A stretch of DNA of 64,000 nucleotides from Ornithinimicrobium sufpigmenti (GTDB lineage Bacteria > Actinomycetota > Actinomycetes > Actinomycetales > Dermatophilaceae): assembly GCF_004322775.1 (NCBI RefSeq), contig NZ_CP036403.1:1488001-1552000 (forward strand), in the 5' to 3' direction. The position numbers were made by a program, and so were the translations under genes. The notes below the pieces were generated by a model. It saw only the letters and a program-made list of their open reading frames with translations, did no database searches and was not told where the DNA came from. Below, in pieces: positions 50,950-59,454 of this stretch (positions are counted from its first letter, which is position 1; each line of letters opens with the position of its first letter).

Positions 50950-52014
50950 TCACCGCCCGTCCGCGAGCTGGCGCACGGCGCCCCGGTAGAGGGCGGGTAC
51001 CCGGGCCGCGGCCGGCACGACGAGCCGGCGGACCGTGCGCTGGCCCGAGGCGGCCAGCAGCGAGCGGGTCAGCAGCGTGCTCCGGCGCCCCAGGGCAGGC
51101 GCACGACGCGCGTACGCCAGGGGTGTGCCGGCCAGGACGGCGTCCACGGCGGCGAAGGCCTGGGCGGTGCCCAGGGTCAGACCCTCCCCGGTGAGGGCGT
51201 CGACATACCCCGCGGCGTCACCCACGAGCAGGACCCGGCCGCTGACCGTAGACCGCACCCGCTGGCGCAGCGGCCCGGCGCCCCGCACGGCCGAGACCGG
51301 CTCGCTCCCGGCGAGGCGCCCGGCGAGCGCCGGGAAGTCCGTCCACCCCGCGTCGAACCGCCCGGGCGGCCGGCTGAGCAGGGCCACGCCCACCAGGTCG
51401 TCGGCAACCGGGGTGACGTAGGCCTCCGCGTCCCGGCTCCAGTGCACCTCCACCCCGTCGCTCCACGGCGCGACGGCGTAGTGGGCACGCAGCCCGAACC
51501 GGCGTGCCCCGGGACGGGCCGGCCGCTCCAGGCCCAGGGCGCGGCGCGTGGGGGAGTGCAGCCCGTCGGCGGCCACCACGAAAGCTGCCGTGAGCGCCTG
51601 CCCGTCCGCGGTGCGGACCCGCGCCGGCCTGGCCCGGTCCCGGGCGTCACCGGGCTCGATCCCGACCATCCGGGTATGCCGCACCTGCACGCCCGCGTGC
51701 TCCGCCGCCTCGAGCAGGGCGGCGTGCAGCACGGTGCGACGGACGCCGCGGCCCGGCCGGGTCAGCGGGGCGCGGACCCGGTGCCGGCCGTCGGTGTAGA
51801 CGATGCCGGCGAGGTCATGGCCGTCCGGGTCGACCCCCACCTGCCCGAGGCGGTCCAGCGCGGCCGGCATCAGGCCCTCGCCGCAGGCCTTGTCGACGGG
51901 CCCGCGGCGGGGCTCGACCACCGTGACGGCCAGGCCGGCGTCCGCGGCCCGCAGTGCGGTGACCAGGCCGACCGGGCCACCGCCGACGACCAGCAGGTCC
52001 ACGTCGGGACCCAC
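50950..52014 (-). CDS. FAD-dependent oxidoreductase (geranylgeranyl reductase/SrsC-like)
   Basis: A 354-residue flavoprotein. It has LLVVGGGPVGLVTALRAADAG (FAD Rossmann motif), PRRGPVDKACGEGLMPAAL, FVVAADGLHSPTRRALGL (DG motif) and GRVLLVGDAAGYVDALTGEGL (GD motif). The sequence lies between aromatic hydroxylases and geranylgeranyl reductase-type proteins. As the third gene of the type III PKS operon it fits the position of SrsC, which hydroxylates methylated alkylresorcinols to quinols. GTG 52014 begins one base after the methyltransferase stop; GTG 52002 is also possible. Confidence 0.83.
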   Translation of the reverse strand: MGPDVDLLVVGGGPVGLVTALRAADAGLAVTVVEPRRGPVDKACGEGLMPAALDRLGQVGVDPDGHDLAGIVYTDGRHRVRAPLTRPGRGVRRTVLHAALLEAAEHAGVQVRHTRMVGIEPGDARDRARPARVRTADGQALTAAFVVAADGLHSPTRRALGLERPARPGARRFGLRAHYAVAPWSDGVEVHWSRDAEAYVTPVADDLVGVALLSRPPGRFDAGWTDFPALAGRLAGSEPVSAVRGAGPLRQRVRSTVSGRVLLVGDAAGYVDALTGEGLTLGTAQAFAAVDAVLAGTPLAYARRAPALGRRSTLLTRSLLAASGQRTVRRLVVPAAARVPALYRGAVRQLADGR

Positions 52015-52015
52015 G

Positions 52016-52534
52016 TCAGGTGAGCTGCCGCAGGGCCCGGTCCTCGACACGGGTCCGCACGGTGAGCAGCCAGGCGTTGAGGAGCGTGAAGACGACGGCG
52101 GTGACCCAGGCCCCGTGCACGAGCGGCAGCGCGAGACCCTCCAGCACCACGGCGACGTAGTTCGGGTGGCGCAGCCAGCGGTACGGGCCACCCTCGACCC
52201 GCTCGCCGCCCGGGACGACGATGACCCGCGTGTTCCAGGCCGGGCCCAGGACGGCGATGCACCACCAGCGCAGCCCCTGGGCGAGGAGCACGACGGCGAG
52301 CATGCTCCAGCCCAGGGCCGGCTCCCAGGACCGGTCCAGCCACCACACCTCCGCCAGCGCACCCGCCAGGAGGGCCAGGTGCAGCAGGACCATCGGCGGA
52401 TAGTGCCCCTGACCGGACTCCACCCCACCCCGGGCGAGAGCGGCCCGGGCGTTGCGGGTGGAGATGACGAGCTCGGCGACCCGCTCCAGGGCCACCAGCC
52501 CGATCAGCAGGGTGAACCACTGCTCGCTGCTCAC
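52016..52534 (-). CDS. Isoprenylcysteine carboxyl methyltransferase-family protein (SrsB-like)
   Basis: A 172-residue membrane methyltransferase with about four helices. RWWCIAVLGPAWNTRVIVVPGGERVEGGPYRWLRHPNYVAVVLE is the ICMT/phospholipid-methyltransferase core; the RHPNY motif binds S-adenosylmethionine. In phenolic-lipid operons the equivalent gene (srsB) O-methylates the alkylresorcinol made by the PKS. GTG 52534 overlaps the PKS stop (GTGA), so the two are translationally coupled. Confidence 0.88.
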   Translation of the reverse strand: MSSEQWFTLLIGLVALERVAELVISTRNARAALARGGVESGQGHYPPMVLLHLALLAGALAEVWWLDRSWEPALGWSMLAVVLLAQGLRWWCIAVLGPAWNTRVIVVPGGERVEGGPYRWLRHPNYVAVVLEGLALPLVHGAWVTAVVFTLLNAWLLTVRTRVEDRALRQLT

Positions 52535-53658
52535 CCGGCCGCCTCCGGCTGCGACCCGGCCCCCTCCGGCTGGGCCGCCGGGGCGCGCAGCAGCACCGTC
52601 TCCAGGCAGAAGCCCGGGCCCATCGCCATGAGCAGCCCGTGGCTGCCGGGGGCGGGCGGGTGGTCGGCCAGGGTGTCGGCGAGCACGTGCAGCACCGAGA
52701 CCGAGGACAGGTTGCCGATGCGACGCAGCGAGCGCCAGGTCACCCCGAGCGCCTCGTCGTCCACCTCCAGCGTCGCGGCGAGCGCCTGCAGGACCTTGGG
52801 CCCGCCCGGGTGGGCCACCCACCAGCCGATGTCGGCGCGTCGCAGCCCGTGCTGGCCCAGGTGCTGGTCGACGTCCTCCCGCACGTGCTCCCGGACCAGG
52901 TCCGGGACCTCGGTGCCGAGCACGATGCGCAGGCCGGAGGCGCCCACGTCCCACCCCATCGCCCCGGCGGTGTCGGCATACATCCGGCTCCGGCTGCTCA
53001 CCACCTGCACCGGCGCGGCGCCCCCGGGCAGCGTGTGCCGCTCTGCGGCGCTGTCCCCGAGCATGACGACGGCGGCCGCCCCGTCACCGAAGAGACCGCT
53101 GGCCACCAGGTTGGCGGTCGAACCGTCGTCCTGCTGCAGGGTCAGGCTGCACAGCTCGACGGCCAGCAGCACCGCGACCCCGTCGGGCTCCCCGGCGAGC
53201 CACTCCCGCACCCGGGCCACCCCGGCGGCGCCGCCCACGCAGCCCAGCCCGACCAGCGGCATCCGGCGCAGGTCCGGCCGGAACGGCAGCCGGGCCATCA
53301 GCCGAGCCTCCAGGGACGGGACCGCGAGGCCGGTCACCGTGGTGGAGACGACCAGGTCCACGTCCTGGGGCCGAAGACCGGCCGCGGCCAGGGCGTCGGT
53401 CACCGCCTCCTCGGCCAGGTCCGTCCCGACCTTGATGAAGGCGTCGTTGGCAGTGCCGAAGTCGCGGGTCGCCTGCTCGTAGTCCTCCAGGGGCAGTGCC
53501 AGGTGCCGGGTGTCCACACCGGCGTTGGCGTGCAGCCGCTCCAGCACCCCGGTGCGGCCGGGGTCCAGGCCGACGACGCGCGCGAGCGCGGCCGTCAGCT
53601 CGTGCTGGGGGTAACGGTGTCGCGGGAGGGCCCCGCGGACGGCGGCGATCGCAGGCAT
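52531..53658 (-). CDS. Type III polyketide synthase
   Basis: A 375-residue chalcone-synthase-fold enzyme with the full catalytic triad: Cys140 (VGLGCVGG), His283 (VAHPGG) and Asn316 (IGNLSS). Also GDGAAAVVML and the C-terminal MGPGFCLETVLL. The length and the flanking srsB/srsC-like genes suggest an alkylresorcinol or alkylpyrone synthase using fatty acyl starters and malonyl-CoA; starter and ring type cannot be read from sequence. ATG 53658 (MPAIAAVRG) is the normal family start. It diverges from the prenyltransferase gene across a 41-base gap with an imperfect palindrome. Confidence 0.92.
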   Translation of the reverse strand: MPAIAAVRGALPRHRYPQHELTAALARVVGLDPGRTGVLERLHANAGVDTRHLALPLEDYEQATRDFGTANDAFIKVGTDLAEEAVTDALAAAGLRPQDVDLVVSTTVTGLAVPSLEARLMARLPFRPDLRRMPLVGLGCVGGAAGVARVREWLAGEPDGVAVLLAVELCSLTLQQDDGSTANLVASGLFGDGAAAVVMLGDSAAERHTLPGGAAPVQVVSSRSRMYADTAGAMGWDVGASGLRIVLGTEVPDLVREHVREDVDQHLGQHGLRRADIGWWVAHPGGPKVLQALAATLEVDDEALGVTWRSLRRIGNLSSVSVLHVLADTLADHPPAPGSHGLLMAMGPGFCLETVLLRAPAAQPEGAGSQPEAAG

Positions 53659-53662
53659 TGCC

Positions 53663-53695
53663 CCAGCGTAGGGAGGCAGGGGCCTCCTAGGCTGG
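53663..53695. promoter_or_regulatory. Imperfect palindrome between PKS and prenyltransferase genes
   Basis: CCAGCGTAGGGAGGC pairs with GCCTCCTAGGCTGG with one mismatch and one bulged base. It fills most of the 41-base divergent gap and may be an operator for both directions, although it also contains the ribosome-binding regions. Confidence 0.4.
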
Positions 53696-53699
53696 GTGG

Positions 53700-54545
53700 A
53701 TGCCTTCCACCGCTGTCGCCGGCGCACTGGCGCGCGCGTGCCACCCGGGTCCGACGGTGGCGGTCACCCTGCTGGCGACCCTGCTCGCGGTCAGCGCCGG
53801 CGCCGGGCCCGCCCTGGTGGTCGCCGTCGCCGCTGCGGTGCTCACCGGACAGCTGGTCATCGGCTGGTCGAACGACCTGGTCGACCGGGACCGGGACGCC
53901 TCCTCGGGCCGCACCGACAAACCGCTGGTGGGGGGTGAGCTCTCGGTCGGGGTGCTGCGTCGGGCGGTGGCAGCGGCCGCGGGCACCACCGTGGTGCTCT
54001 CGCTGCTGCTGGGCTGGGTCGCCGGCGGGCTGCACCTGCTGCTCGTGGTCGGCTCCGGCCTGGCCTACAACGTGGGCCTGAAGGCGACCGCTGTCTCCTG
54101 GCTGCCCTACGCCCTGGCCTTCGGCAGCCTGCCGCAGGTCGCCTGGTGGGCCGGCGGGTCCGGACCGGTGGCATGGGCCGAGCTCGGTATGCCGTCCGCC
54201 GCGCCGTGGTGGGCCACGCTGGCGGGGGCGCTGCTCGGCGTGGGCGCGCACCTGCTCAACGCGTTGCCGGACCTGGCCGAGGACGAGCGTCAGGGGGTGC
54301 GGGGGCTGCCGCACCGGCTGGGGGCCGGTCCGGTGCGCCGTCTGGCGCCGCTGCTGCTGCTGGCCGGCGTGGTGCTGGCGGTGCTGGGTCCCGCGGGGGG
54401 CTGGCCGCTCGGCGTCCCGGGGCTGCTGACGCTGGTGCTCGCCGTCGCCCTGGCCGTGCTCGCCTGGACGCTGCCGGGCCGGGCACCGTTCGTGGCCTCG
54501 ATGGGGATGGCGGTCGTGGCCGCGGCCGCCCTGGTCGTGGGCTGA
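53700..54545 (+). CDS. UbiA-family prenyltransferase
   Basis: A 281-residue membrane prenyltransferase with about eight helices. The first Asp-rich motif is NDLVDRDRDASSGRTDKPL (about 58-76), and the second is NALPDLAEDERQGVRGLPHRLG (about 188-209). Such enzymes attach a polyprenyl chain to an aromatic or glycerol acceptor. Being divergent from the type III PKS operon, it may prenylate the resorcinol or quinol product; SCO-type heme or menaquinone paths are less supported because no partner genes are present. ATG 53700 begins MPSTAVAG. Confidence 0.9.
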   Translation: MPSTAVAGALARACHPGPTVAVTLLATLLAVSAGAGPALVVAVAAAVLTGQLVIGWSNDLVDRDRDASSGRTDKPLVGGELSVGVLRRAVAAAAGTTVVLSLLLGWVAGGLHLLLVVGSGLAYNVGLKATAVSWLPYALAFGSLPQVAWWAGGSGPVAWAELGMPSAAPWWATLAGALLGVGAHLLNALPDLAEDERQGVRGLPHRLGAGPVRRLAPLLLLAGVVLAVLGPAGGWPLGVPGLLTLVLAVALAVLAWTLPGRAPFVASMGMAVVAAAALVVG

Positions 54546-54618
54546 GCCGGCCGAGACCGCTCGGGGCGCGGCGCGCTTGGACAGGACCGACCGTGCCCTG
54601 GTTGCGATACTCGGGCCC

Positions 54619-56073
54619 ATGACGAGCAGCGGAACGGCCGTGGTGGTGGGGGCGGGACCGAACGGGCTGGCCGCCGCCGTGACCCTGGCCCGGGCGGGCG
54701 TCCCCGTCCGGGTGTACGAGCTGGCGGACACCCTGGGCGGGGGATCGAAGACCGCCGAGCTGACCGAGCCCGGGTTCCTCCACGACACCTGCTCGGCCGT
54801 GCACCCCATGGCCTACGCGTCGGCGTTCTTCACGCGGTTCGGCCTGCGCAGCCGGATCCCGCTCATCGACCCCGAGATCCCCTACGCGCACGGCCTCGAC
54901 GCGGACCGCGCCGTGCTGGCGTGGCGGGACCTGGACCGCACCGCGGAGGGGCTCGGGCCCGACGCCAGGGCATGGCGCAGGCTCCTGGAGCCCTTCGTCA
55001 ACCGGCCCGACCTGGTCGGCCGGCTGACCTCGGACTCTCCGCTGCGCCCGCCGCTGACCTCCCCCCTCGGGCTGGCCCGGATGGGGCTGAGCGTGCTGGA
55101 CCAGGGCACCGCGCTCTGGGACCGGCGCTGGCAGACCGAGCAGGCCCCGGCCCTGCTGACCGGCGCGATGGGGCACCCGATCCAGCGGATGCCGGCTCCC
55201 GGTCCGACCGCGGCCGGGCTGGTGCTGGCCTCCCTGGCGCACATCGAGGGCTGGCCCATCCCCGTGGGCGGCAGCCAGTCGATCGCCAACGCCCTGGTCG
55301 AGGACGCCCGGGCCCACGGGGTGGAGTTCGTCACCGACCACGAGGTCCGCAGCCTGGACGAGCTCGGCGACGCCTCAGCGGTCCTCTTCGACACGAGCCC
55401 CAAGGCCCTGGTGCGGATCGCCGGGGACGCCCTGCCGGCCCGGTACGCCCGCCGGCTGCGCCGCTACAGCTATGGCGGCGGAGCGGCCAAGGTCGACTAC
55501 GCCCTGTCCGGGCCCGTTCCGTGGAAGAGCCCGGAGCTGGAGCGGGCCGGGACCGTCCACCTCGGCGGGTCGCGGGGCCAGATGGTCGCCGCCGAGAACG
55601 CCGTCGCGGCCGGCCGCCACCCCGAGCGCCCCTACGTGCTGGTCTCCCAGCCGACCACCTTCGACCCGTCCCGGGCGCCGGAGGGGCGGCACCTGCTGTG
55701 GGCCTACACCCACGTGCCGTCCGGCTCGACCGTGGACCCGACCGAGGCGGTCACCCGGCGGATCGAGCAGTTCGCGCCCGGCTTCCGCGACGTCGTGCTG
55801 GCCTCCTCCTCCCGGTCTGCCGCGGAGCTGGAGGAGCACAACCCCAACTACGTCGGCGGCGACATCTCCGTCGGTCACGTCGGGGTCACCCAGCTCGTGG
55901 CCCGGCCGGTGCTGTCGACCGACCCGTGGCGCACGCCGGCCAAGGGGCTCTACCTGTGCTCCTCGGCCACCCCACCCGGTCCGGGGGTGCACGGGGTATG
56001 CGGTTGGCGCGCGGCACTCTCGGCCCTGCGGCACGAGTTCGGGGTCACCACCGCGCCCGACCTGTCTCCCTGA
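54619..56073 (+). CDS. Phytoene desaturase-like NAD(P)/FAD oxidoreductase
   Basis: A 484-residue flavoprotein of the phytoene dehydrogenase-related (COG1233) type. VVVGAGPNGLAAAVTLARAG is the dinucleotide motif and RVYELADTLGGGSKTAEL follows; DTCSAVHPMAYAS, VLFDTSPKALVRIAG and PGVHGVCGWRAALSAL near the end are typical. It lacks features of a specific carotenoid enzyme. It follows the prenyltransferase gene after 73 bases in the same direction and could desaturate or oxidise a prenyl chain; that link is inference. Confidence 0.87.
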   Translation: MTSSGTAVVVGAGPNGLAAAVTLARAGVPVRVYELADTLGGGSKTAELTEPGFLHDTCSAVHPMAYASAFFTRFGLRSRIPLIDPEIPYAHGLDADRAVLAWRDLDRTAEGLGPDARAWRRLLEPFVNRPDLVGRLTSDSPLRPPLTSPLGLARMGLSVLDQGTALWDRRWQTEQAPALLTGAMGHPIQRMPAPGPTAAGLVLASLAHIEGWPIPVGGSQSIANALVEDARAHGVEFVTDHEVRSLDELGDASAVLFDTSPKALVRIAGDALPARYARRLRRYSYGGGAAKVDYALSGPVPWKSPELERAGTVHLGGSRGQMVAAENAVAAGRHPERPYVLVSQPTTFDPSRAPEGRHLLWAYTHVPSGSTVDPTEAVTRRIEQFAPGFRDVVLASSSRSAAELEEHNPNYVGGDISVGHVGVTQLVARPVLSTDPWRTPAKGLYLCSSATPPGPGVHGVCGWRAALSALRHEFGVTTAPDLSP

Positions 56074-56132
56074 CCCGCAACCAGACCCGCACGGCCTACC
56101 CGTCGACCACACCCACCCAGGAGCACCGAGAG

Positions 56133-56570
56133 ATGTCTGTCAACACGAGGTCCATCGCCGCACCGCCGGAGGCCGTCTTCGCCGTGCTCGCCAACGGCTG
56201 GCTCTTCCCGGTCTGGGTGGTCGGCGCCACCCGCATGCGCGACGTCGACGAGGCCTGGCCCGCCGTCGGGTCCAAGCTGCACCACTCCGTGGGGGTCTGG
56301 CCGGCGCTGATCAACGACTCCACCTCCGTGCTGGAGTGGGACCCGCCGCGGCGCGCGGCGCTGCAGGCCCGGATCTGGCCGGTCGGCGAGGCGACGGTGA
56401 TCCTCGATGTGGAGGCCGAGGGTCAGGGGTGCCGGGTCACGATCACCGAGGTGCCGGACAGCGGACCCCTGGCCAAGCTGCCGGACCCGCTGGCCAACGT
56501 GCCGCTGAAGATGCGCAACGTGGAGACCCTGCGCCGGCTGGCCTACCTCGCCGAGGGCGGCGCGGCCTGA
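56133..56570 (+). CDS. SRPBCC (START-like) family protein
   Basis: A 145-residue helix-grip protein. It begins SVNTRSIAAPPEAVFAVLAN, the usual polyketide-cyclase/SRPBCC opening, and shows GSKLHHSVGVWP, a central strand region and a C-terminal long helix (MRNVETLRRLAYLAE). Such folds bind hydrophobic ligands and can act as cyclases or lipid carriers. It is third in line after the prenyltransferase and oxidoreductase genes. ATG 56133 has an AGGAG box 11-15 bases upstream. Confidence 0.85.
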   Translation: MSVNTRSIAAPPEAVFAVLANGWLFPVWVVGATRMRDVDEAWPAVGSKLHHSVGVWPALINDSTSVLEWDPPRRAALQARIWPVGEATVILDVEAEGQGCRVTITEVPDSGPLAKLPDPLANVPLKMRNVETLRRLAYLAEGGAA

Positions 56571-56670
56571 GGCTCACGCCGCGCGTCCCACCGAGCCCAC
56601 GTCGTGGCCGCCCGCGACGCCCCCTGGCTTGCGGATGCGCGGGCGGGCATCCGGTGCGACGGTGGGGACC

Positions 56671-56841
56671 ATGAGCCAGACACCGGACGACGAGAACACC
56701 ACGTCCCAGGGGTACGACCCCGAGCAGGACCCGGACGCCGACCCCGAGATGCTCACCTCCCAGCACCCGGACCACGACGGCGGGGAGAACCGGCGTGACC
56801 CGGCCGAGGGGGCCGTGGACGAGGCCGACGGGTCGCGCTAG
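56671..56841 (+). CDS. Small acidic protein
   Basis: A 56-residue, strongly acidic and Pro/Gln/His-containing protein (MSQTPDDENTTS and onwards), predicted to be disordered. ATG 56671 is preceded by GGTGGGG. The coding pattern (codon positions GC-rich in the third base) and clear start support a real gene. The last four bases overlap the convergent SDR stop. No family recognised; an in-frame start at 56629 is less likely because of its Arg/Gly-rich leader. Confidence 0.6.
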   Translation: MSQTPDDENTTSQGYDPEQDPDADPEMLTSQHPDHDGGENRRDPAEGAVDEADGSR

Positions 56842-57698
56842 GCCTGCTCCTGCGCCTCCGCGGCCAGTTTCAGGTAGCGCCGGAGGAAGATGCCGCTGGC
56901 CCGGCGCCCGACGACCGGGACCAGCCGCTCGCCGAGCACCGCCAGGTGCGCCATCGGCCACGGTGCCAGGATCATCTCCGGGTTCGTGGGCAGCGCCTTG
57001 ATGACGACGGAGGCCAGCTTGTCAGGGTCCATGGGCCGGCCCTGGATCTGCCGGACCAGGCGCACGCCCACCTCGTTGGCGCCCGTCTCCGGCAGGTCCG
57101 GGTTGATGTTGGCCAGCAGCGGGGTGGCGACGAAGGCGGGGCAGACGACGTTGACCCGTACGCCGTGCCGGCGGGCCTCCACGCGCAGCGCCCGACCCAG
57201 GGTCACCACCGCGGACTTCACCGTGGAGTAGGGGATCATCGCGGGGATCGGCAGGATGCCGGCCAGCGAGGCCACGATCACCAGCTGTCCGTGGCCCTGT
57301 CGGCACATGAGCGGGTAGACGGAGTCCACGCCGTGCACCACGCCGCGCAGGTTGATGTCGATCTGGTCCGCCCAGTGCTGCGGCGTCATCTCCTCCAGGA
57401 CACCGGCGACCGCGATGCCGGCGTTGTCGTAGAAGAGGTCGATCCGGCCGTGCGCGGCGACGACCTCCTCGGCCAGCCGCCCGTAGGCGTCCCTGTCCCG
57501 GACGTCCAGGAAGCGGTCGTCGTCGTGCAGAGGACGCAGGTCCGCGACCACGACCGTGTCACCACGGGCGCGGTGCGCCCGCGCGAGGGCGGCGCCGATC
57601 CCGCGGGCGCCGCCGCTGACGAGCACCACCTGCGGTCCGTCGTCCTTCGGGGAGCGGCCAGGCACCAGTCGCCGGGCCAGGGAAGAGACGGGGCTCAT
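56838..57698 (-). CDS. Short-chain dehydrogenase/reductase
   Basis: A 286-residue classical SDR. VLVSGGARGIGAALARAH is the cofactor motif, FYDNAGIAVAG the NNAG-type block, VASLAGILPIPAMIPYSTVKSAV carries the Ser and the Tyr-x-x-x-Lys pair, and VVCPAFVATPLL follows. The C-terminal 35 residues (VPVVGRRASGIFLRRYLKL) resemble membrane-associating ends of lipid SDRs. ATG 57698 overlaps the upstream DUF72 stop (ATGA), so the two form an operon. Substrate unknown. Confidence 0.9.
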   Translation of the reverse strand: MSPVSSLARRLVPGRSPKDDGPQVVLVSGGARGIGAALARAHRARGDTVVVADLRPLHDDDRFLDVRDRDAYGRLAEEVVAAHGRIDLFYDNAGIAVAGVLEEMTPQHWADQIDINLRGVVHGVDSVYPLMCRQGHGQLVIVASLAGILPIPAMIPYSTVKSAVVTLGRALRVEARRHGVRVNVVCPAFVATPLLANINPDLPETGANEVGVRLVRQIQGRPMDPDKLASVVIKALPTNPEMILAPWPMAHLAVLGERLVPVVGRRASGIFLRRYLKLAAEAQEQA

Positions 57699-58522
57699 GG
57701 GTCCTCCAGGATCTGCATCAGGCGCATCGCGTCGTGCGGGGCGTGCACCTTGGTGTCGTTGTCGAAGTAGACGTAGACGTCGGCCTGCTGGCGCCACCGT
57801 CGGATCCGCGCGGCCCAGTCCTGCAGCGCGTCCTCGCCGTAGCCGCTGACGTAGAGCTCGGTGTCGCCGTGCAGCCGGACGTAGGCGACCGGGCTGGTGA
57901 CCGCGTCGTAGTACGGCCAGAGCCCGGCCGCGTCGGCGATGACGATGCCGACCCCCTGCTGCTGCAACAGGTCCAGCAGCTCGGCGTTGTCGGCGAAGGT
58001 GGGGTGTCGGACTTCCAGCACGTGCTGCAGCGGCCGGTCGGGGTCGACCACCTCCAGGTGCGCGGGCTCGCGCAGCCGGTCGTCGTGACCGGCCGCGACC
58101 TGTGCGGCCTGGCCGTGGGTGCGCGGCAGCCGCGGCAGGAAGTCCTCCAGCTGGGCCCGGTCGTAGCGGTGACGCGGGGCCAGCTGCCACAGCACCGGGC
58201 CCAGCTTGGGGCCGAGCGCCAGCACGCCGGAGGCCCGGAAGTTGGCGAGCGCGACGTCGATGTCCCTCAGCTTCTTCATGTGGGTGATGAACCGGCTGCC
58301 CTTGACCGAGAAGACGAAGTCGTCCGGCGTCGCCGCCGCCCACGCGCGGTAGCTGCTGGGGCGCTGCAGGGAGTAGAAGGAGCCGTTGATCTCCACCGAG
58401 TCCATGCGTTGCGCGGCGTACTCCAGCTCCAGCCGCTGCGGCAGGCCTGTGGGGTAGAAGACCCCGCGCCAGGGCGGGTAGCGCCAGCCGGAGATGCCCA
58501 CGCGGACCGGACGGTTGCTCAC
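57695..58522 (-). CDS. DUF72 (YecE-like) protein
   Basis: A 275-residue TIM-barrel-like DUF72 protein. VRVGISGWRYPPWRGVFYP, YAAQRMDSVEINGSFYSLQ, FVFSVKGSRFITH, LGPVLWQLAP and the near-C-terminal VYVYFDNDTKVHAPHDA are the family signatures. No biochemical role is established for the family. GTG or ATG start at 58522 gives MSNRPVRVG. The gene precedes the SDR in an operon and lies divergently from the hydrolase gene. Confidence 0.9.
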   Translation of the reverse strand: MSNRPVRVGISGWRYPPWRGVFYPTGLPQRLELEYAAQRMDSVEINGSFYSLQRPSSYRAWAAATPDDFVFSVKGSRFITHMKKLRDIDVALANFRASGVLALGPKLGPVLWQLAPRHRYDRAQLEDFLPRLPRTHGQAAQVAAGHDDRLREPAHLEVVDPDRPLQHVLEVRHPTFADNAELLDLLQQQGVGIVIADAAGLWPYYDAVTSPVAYVRLHGDTELYVSGYGEDALQDWAARIRRWRQQADVYVYFDNDTKVHAPHDAMRLMQILEDP

Positions 58523-58584
58523 CCCTGGACGGTATGAGGTCCGTCCACCGCGCGCACGGCAGGACGGCCGCTAGCGTGGGTCAG

Positions 58585-59454
58585 GTGCACAGCTACAGCC
58601 ACGACGGACTGACCTTCGAGGTTCTCGACGGCGGCCCGCCAGGGGGAGAGACCGTGGTCCTGCTGCACGGCTTCCCCGAGGACGCCACCGCCTACGACCA
58701 GGTGGCACCGCTGCTGCACGGGCACGGCCTGCGCACCCTGGCGCCCCACCAGCGGGGGTACTCCCGCGGGGCCCGTCCCCGGCGCGCCTCGGCATACCGG
58801 GTCGGCACGCTGGTCGACGACGTCGTGGCCCTGCTCGACGCCGCCGGGGTGCGGCGGGCGCACGTCGTCGGTCACGACTGGGGCGGGGCCATCGCGTGGG
58901 CGCTGGCGCAGCGCCGGCCCGACCGCGTCGCCAGCCTCGTCGTGCTGTCCACCCCCCATCCGCGGGCGCTGCGGTGGGCCGCCGCGCGCTCGGACCAGGT
59001 GTGGCGCAGCCGCTACATGCTGGCCTTCCAGCTGCCGCACCTCGCCGAGCTCCTGCTGGTCCGGATGGTGCAGGGCGAGGGCATGGTGCGCAGGGGGGTG
59101 CCGGTCGAGCACCAGCGCAGGTATGCCGCGCGGCTGCGCCGCCCGACCGACCTGCGCGGACCGGTGAACTGGTACCGCGCACCGCTGCGGCCCCGCCTCC
59201 CCGGGAGCCGGTGGCACCACCTCGAGGCCGGGGACAGCGGCCTGCCCCAGGCACCGGTGCGGGTGCCGACCACCTTCGTGTGGGGCCGGCACGACGTCTA
59301 CCTGGGCCGGACCGCGGCGGAACGCACGGCGGCCTACGTCGACGCCGACTACCGGTTCGTCGAGCTGGACGCCGACCACTGGCTGCCCGAGCGGGAGCCC
59401 GAGGCGGTGGCCCACGAGATCGTCGCCCGCGTGGGGGAGACGGTCAGCCGCTGA
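58585..59454 (+). CDS. Alpha/beta hydrolase, epoxide hydrolase-like
   Basis: A 289-residue alpha/beta-fold hydrolase. LLHGFPEDATAYDQV holds the HGFP oxyanion motif, VVGHDWGGAIAW the Asp nucleophile in place of the usual Ser, WGRHDVYLG the acid, and DADHWLPEREP the His. Asp as nucleophile is typical of epoxide hydrolases and haloalkane dehalogenases; HGFPE and GHDWGG match epoxide hydrolase. GTG 58585 is chosen; GTG 58576 would add three residues. It converges with the YjbQ gene with an 11-base overlap. Confidence 0.86.
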   Translation: MHSYSHDGLTFEVLDGGPPGGETVVLLHGFPEDATAYDQVAPLLHGHGLRTLAPHQRGYSRGARPRRASAYRVGTLVDDVVALLDAAGVRRAHVVGHDWGGAIAWALAQRRPDRVASLVVLSTPHPRALRWAAARSDQVWRSRYMLAFQLPHLAELLLVRMVQGEGMVRRGVPVEHQRRYAARLRRPTDLRGPVNWYRAPLRPRLPGSRWHHLEAGDSGLPQAPVRVPTTFVWGRHDVYLGRTAAERTAAYVDADYRFVELDADHWLPEREPEAVAHEIVARVGETVSR

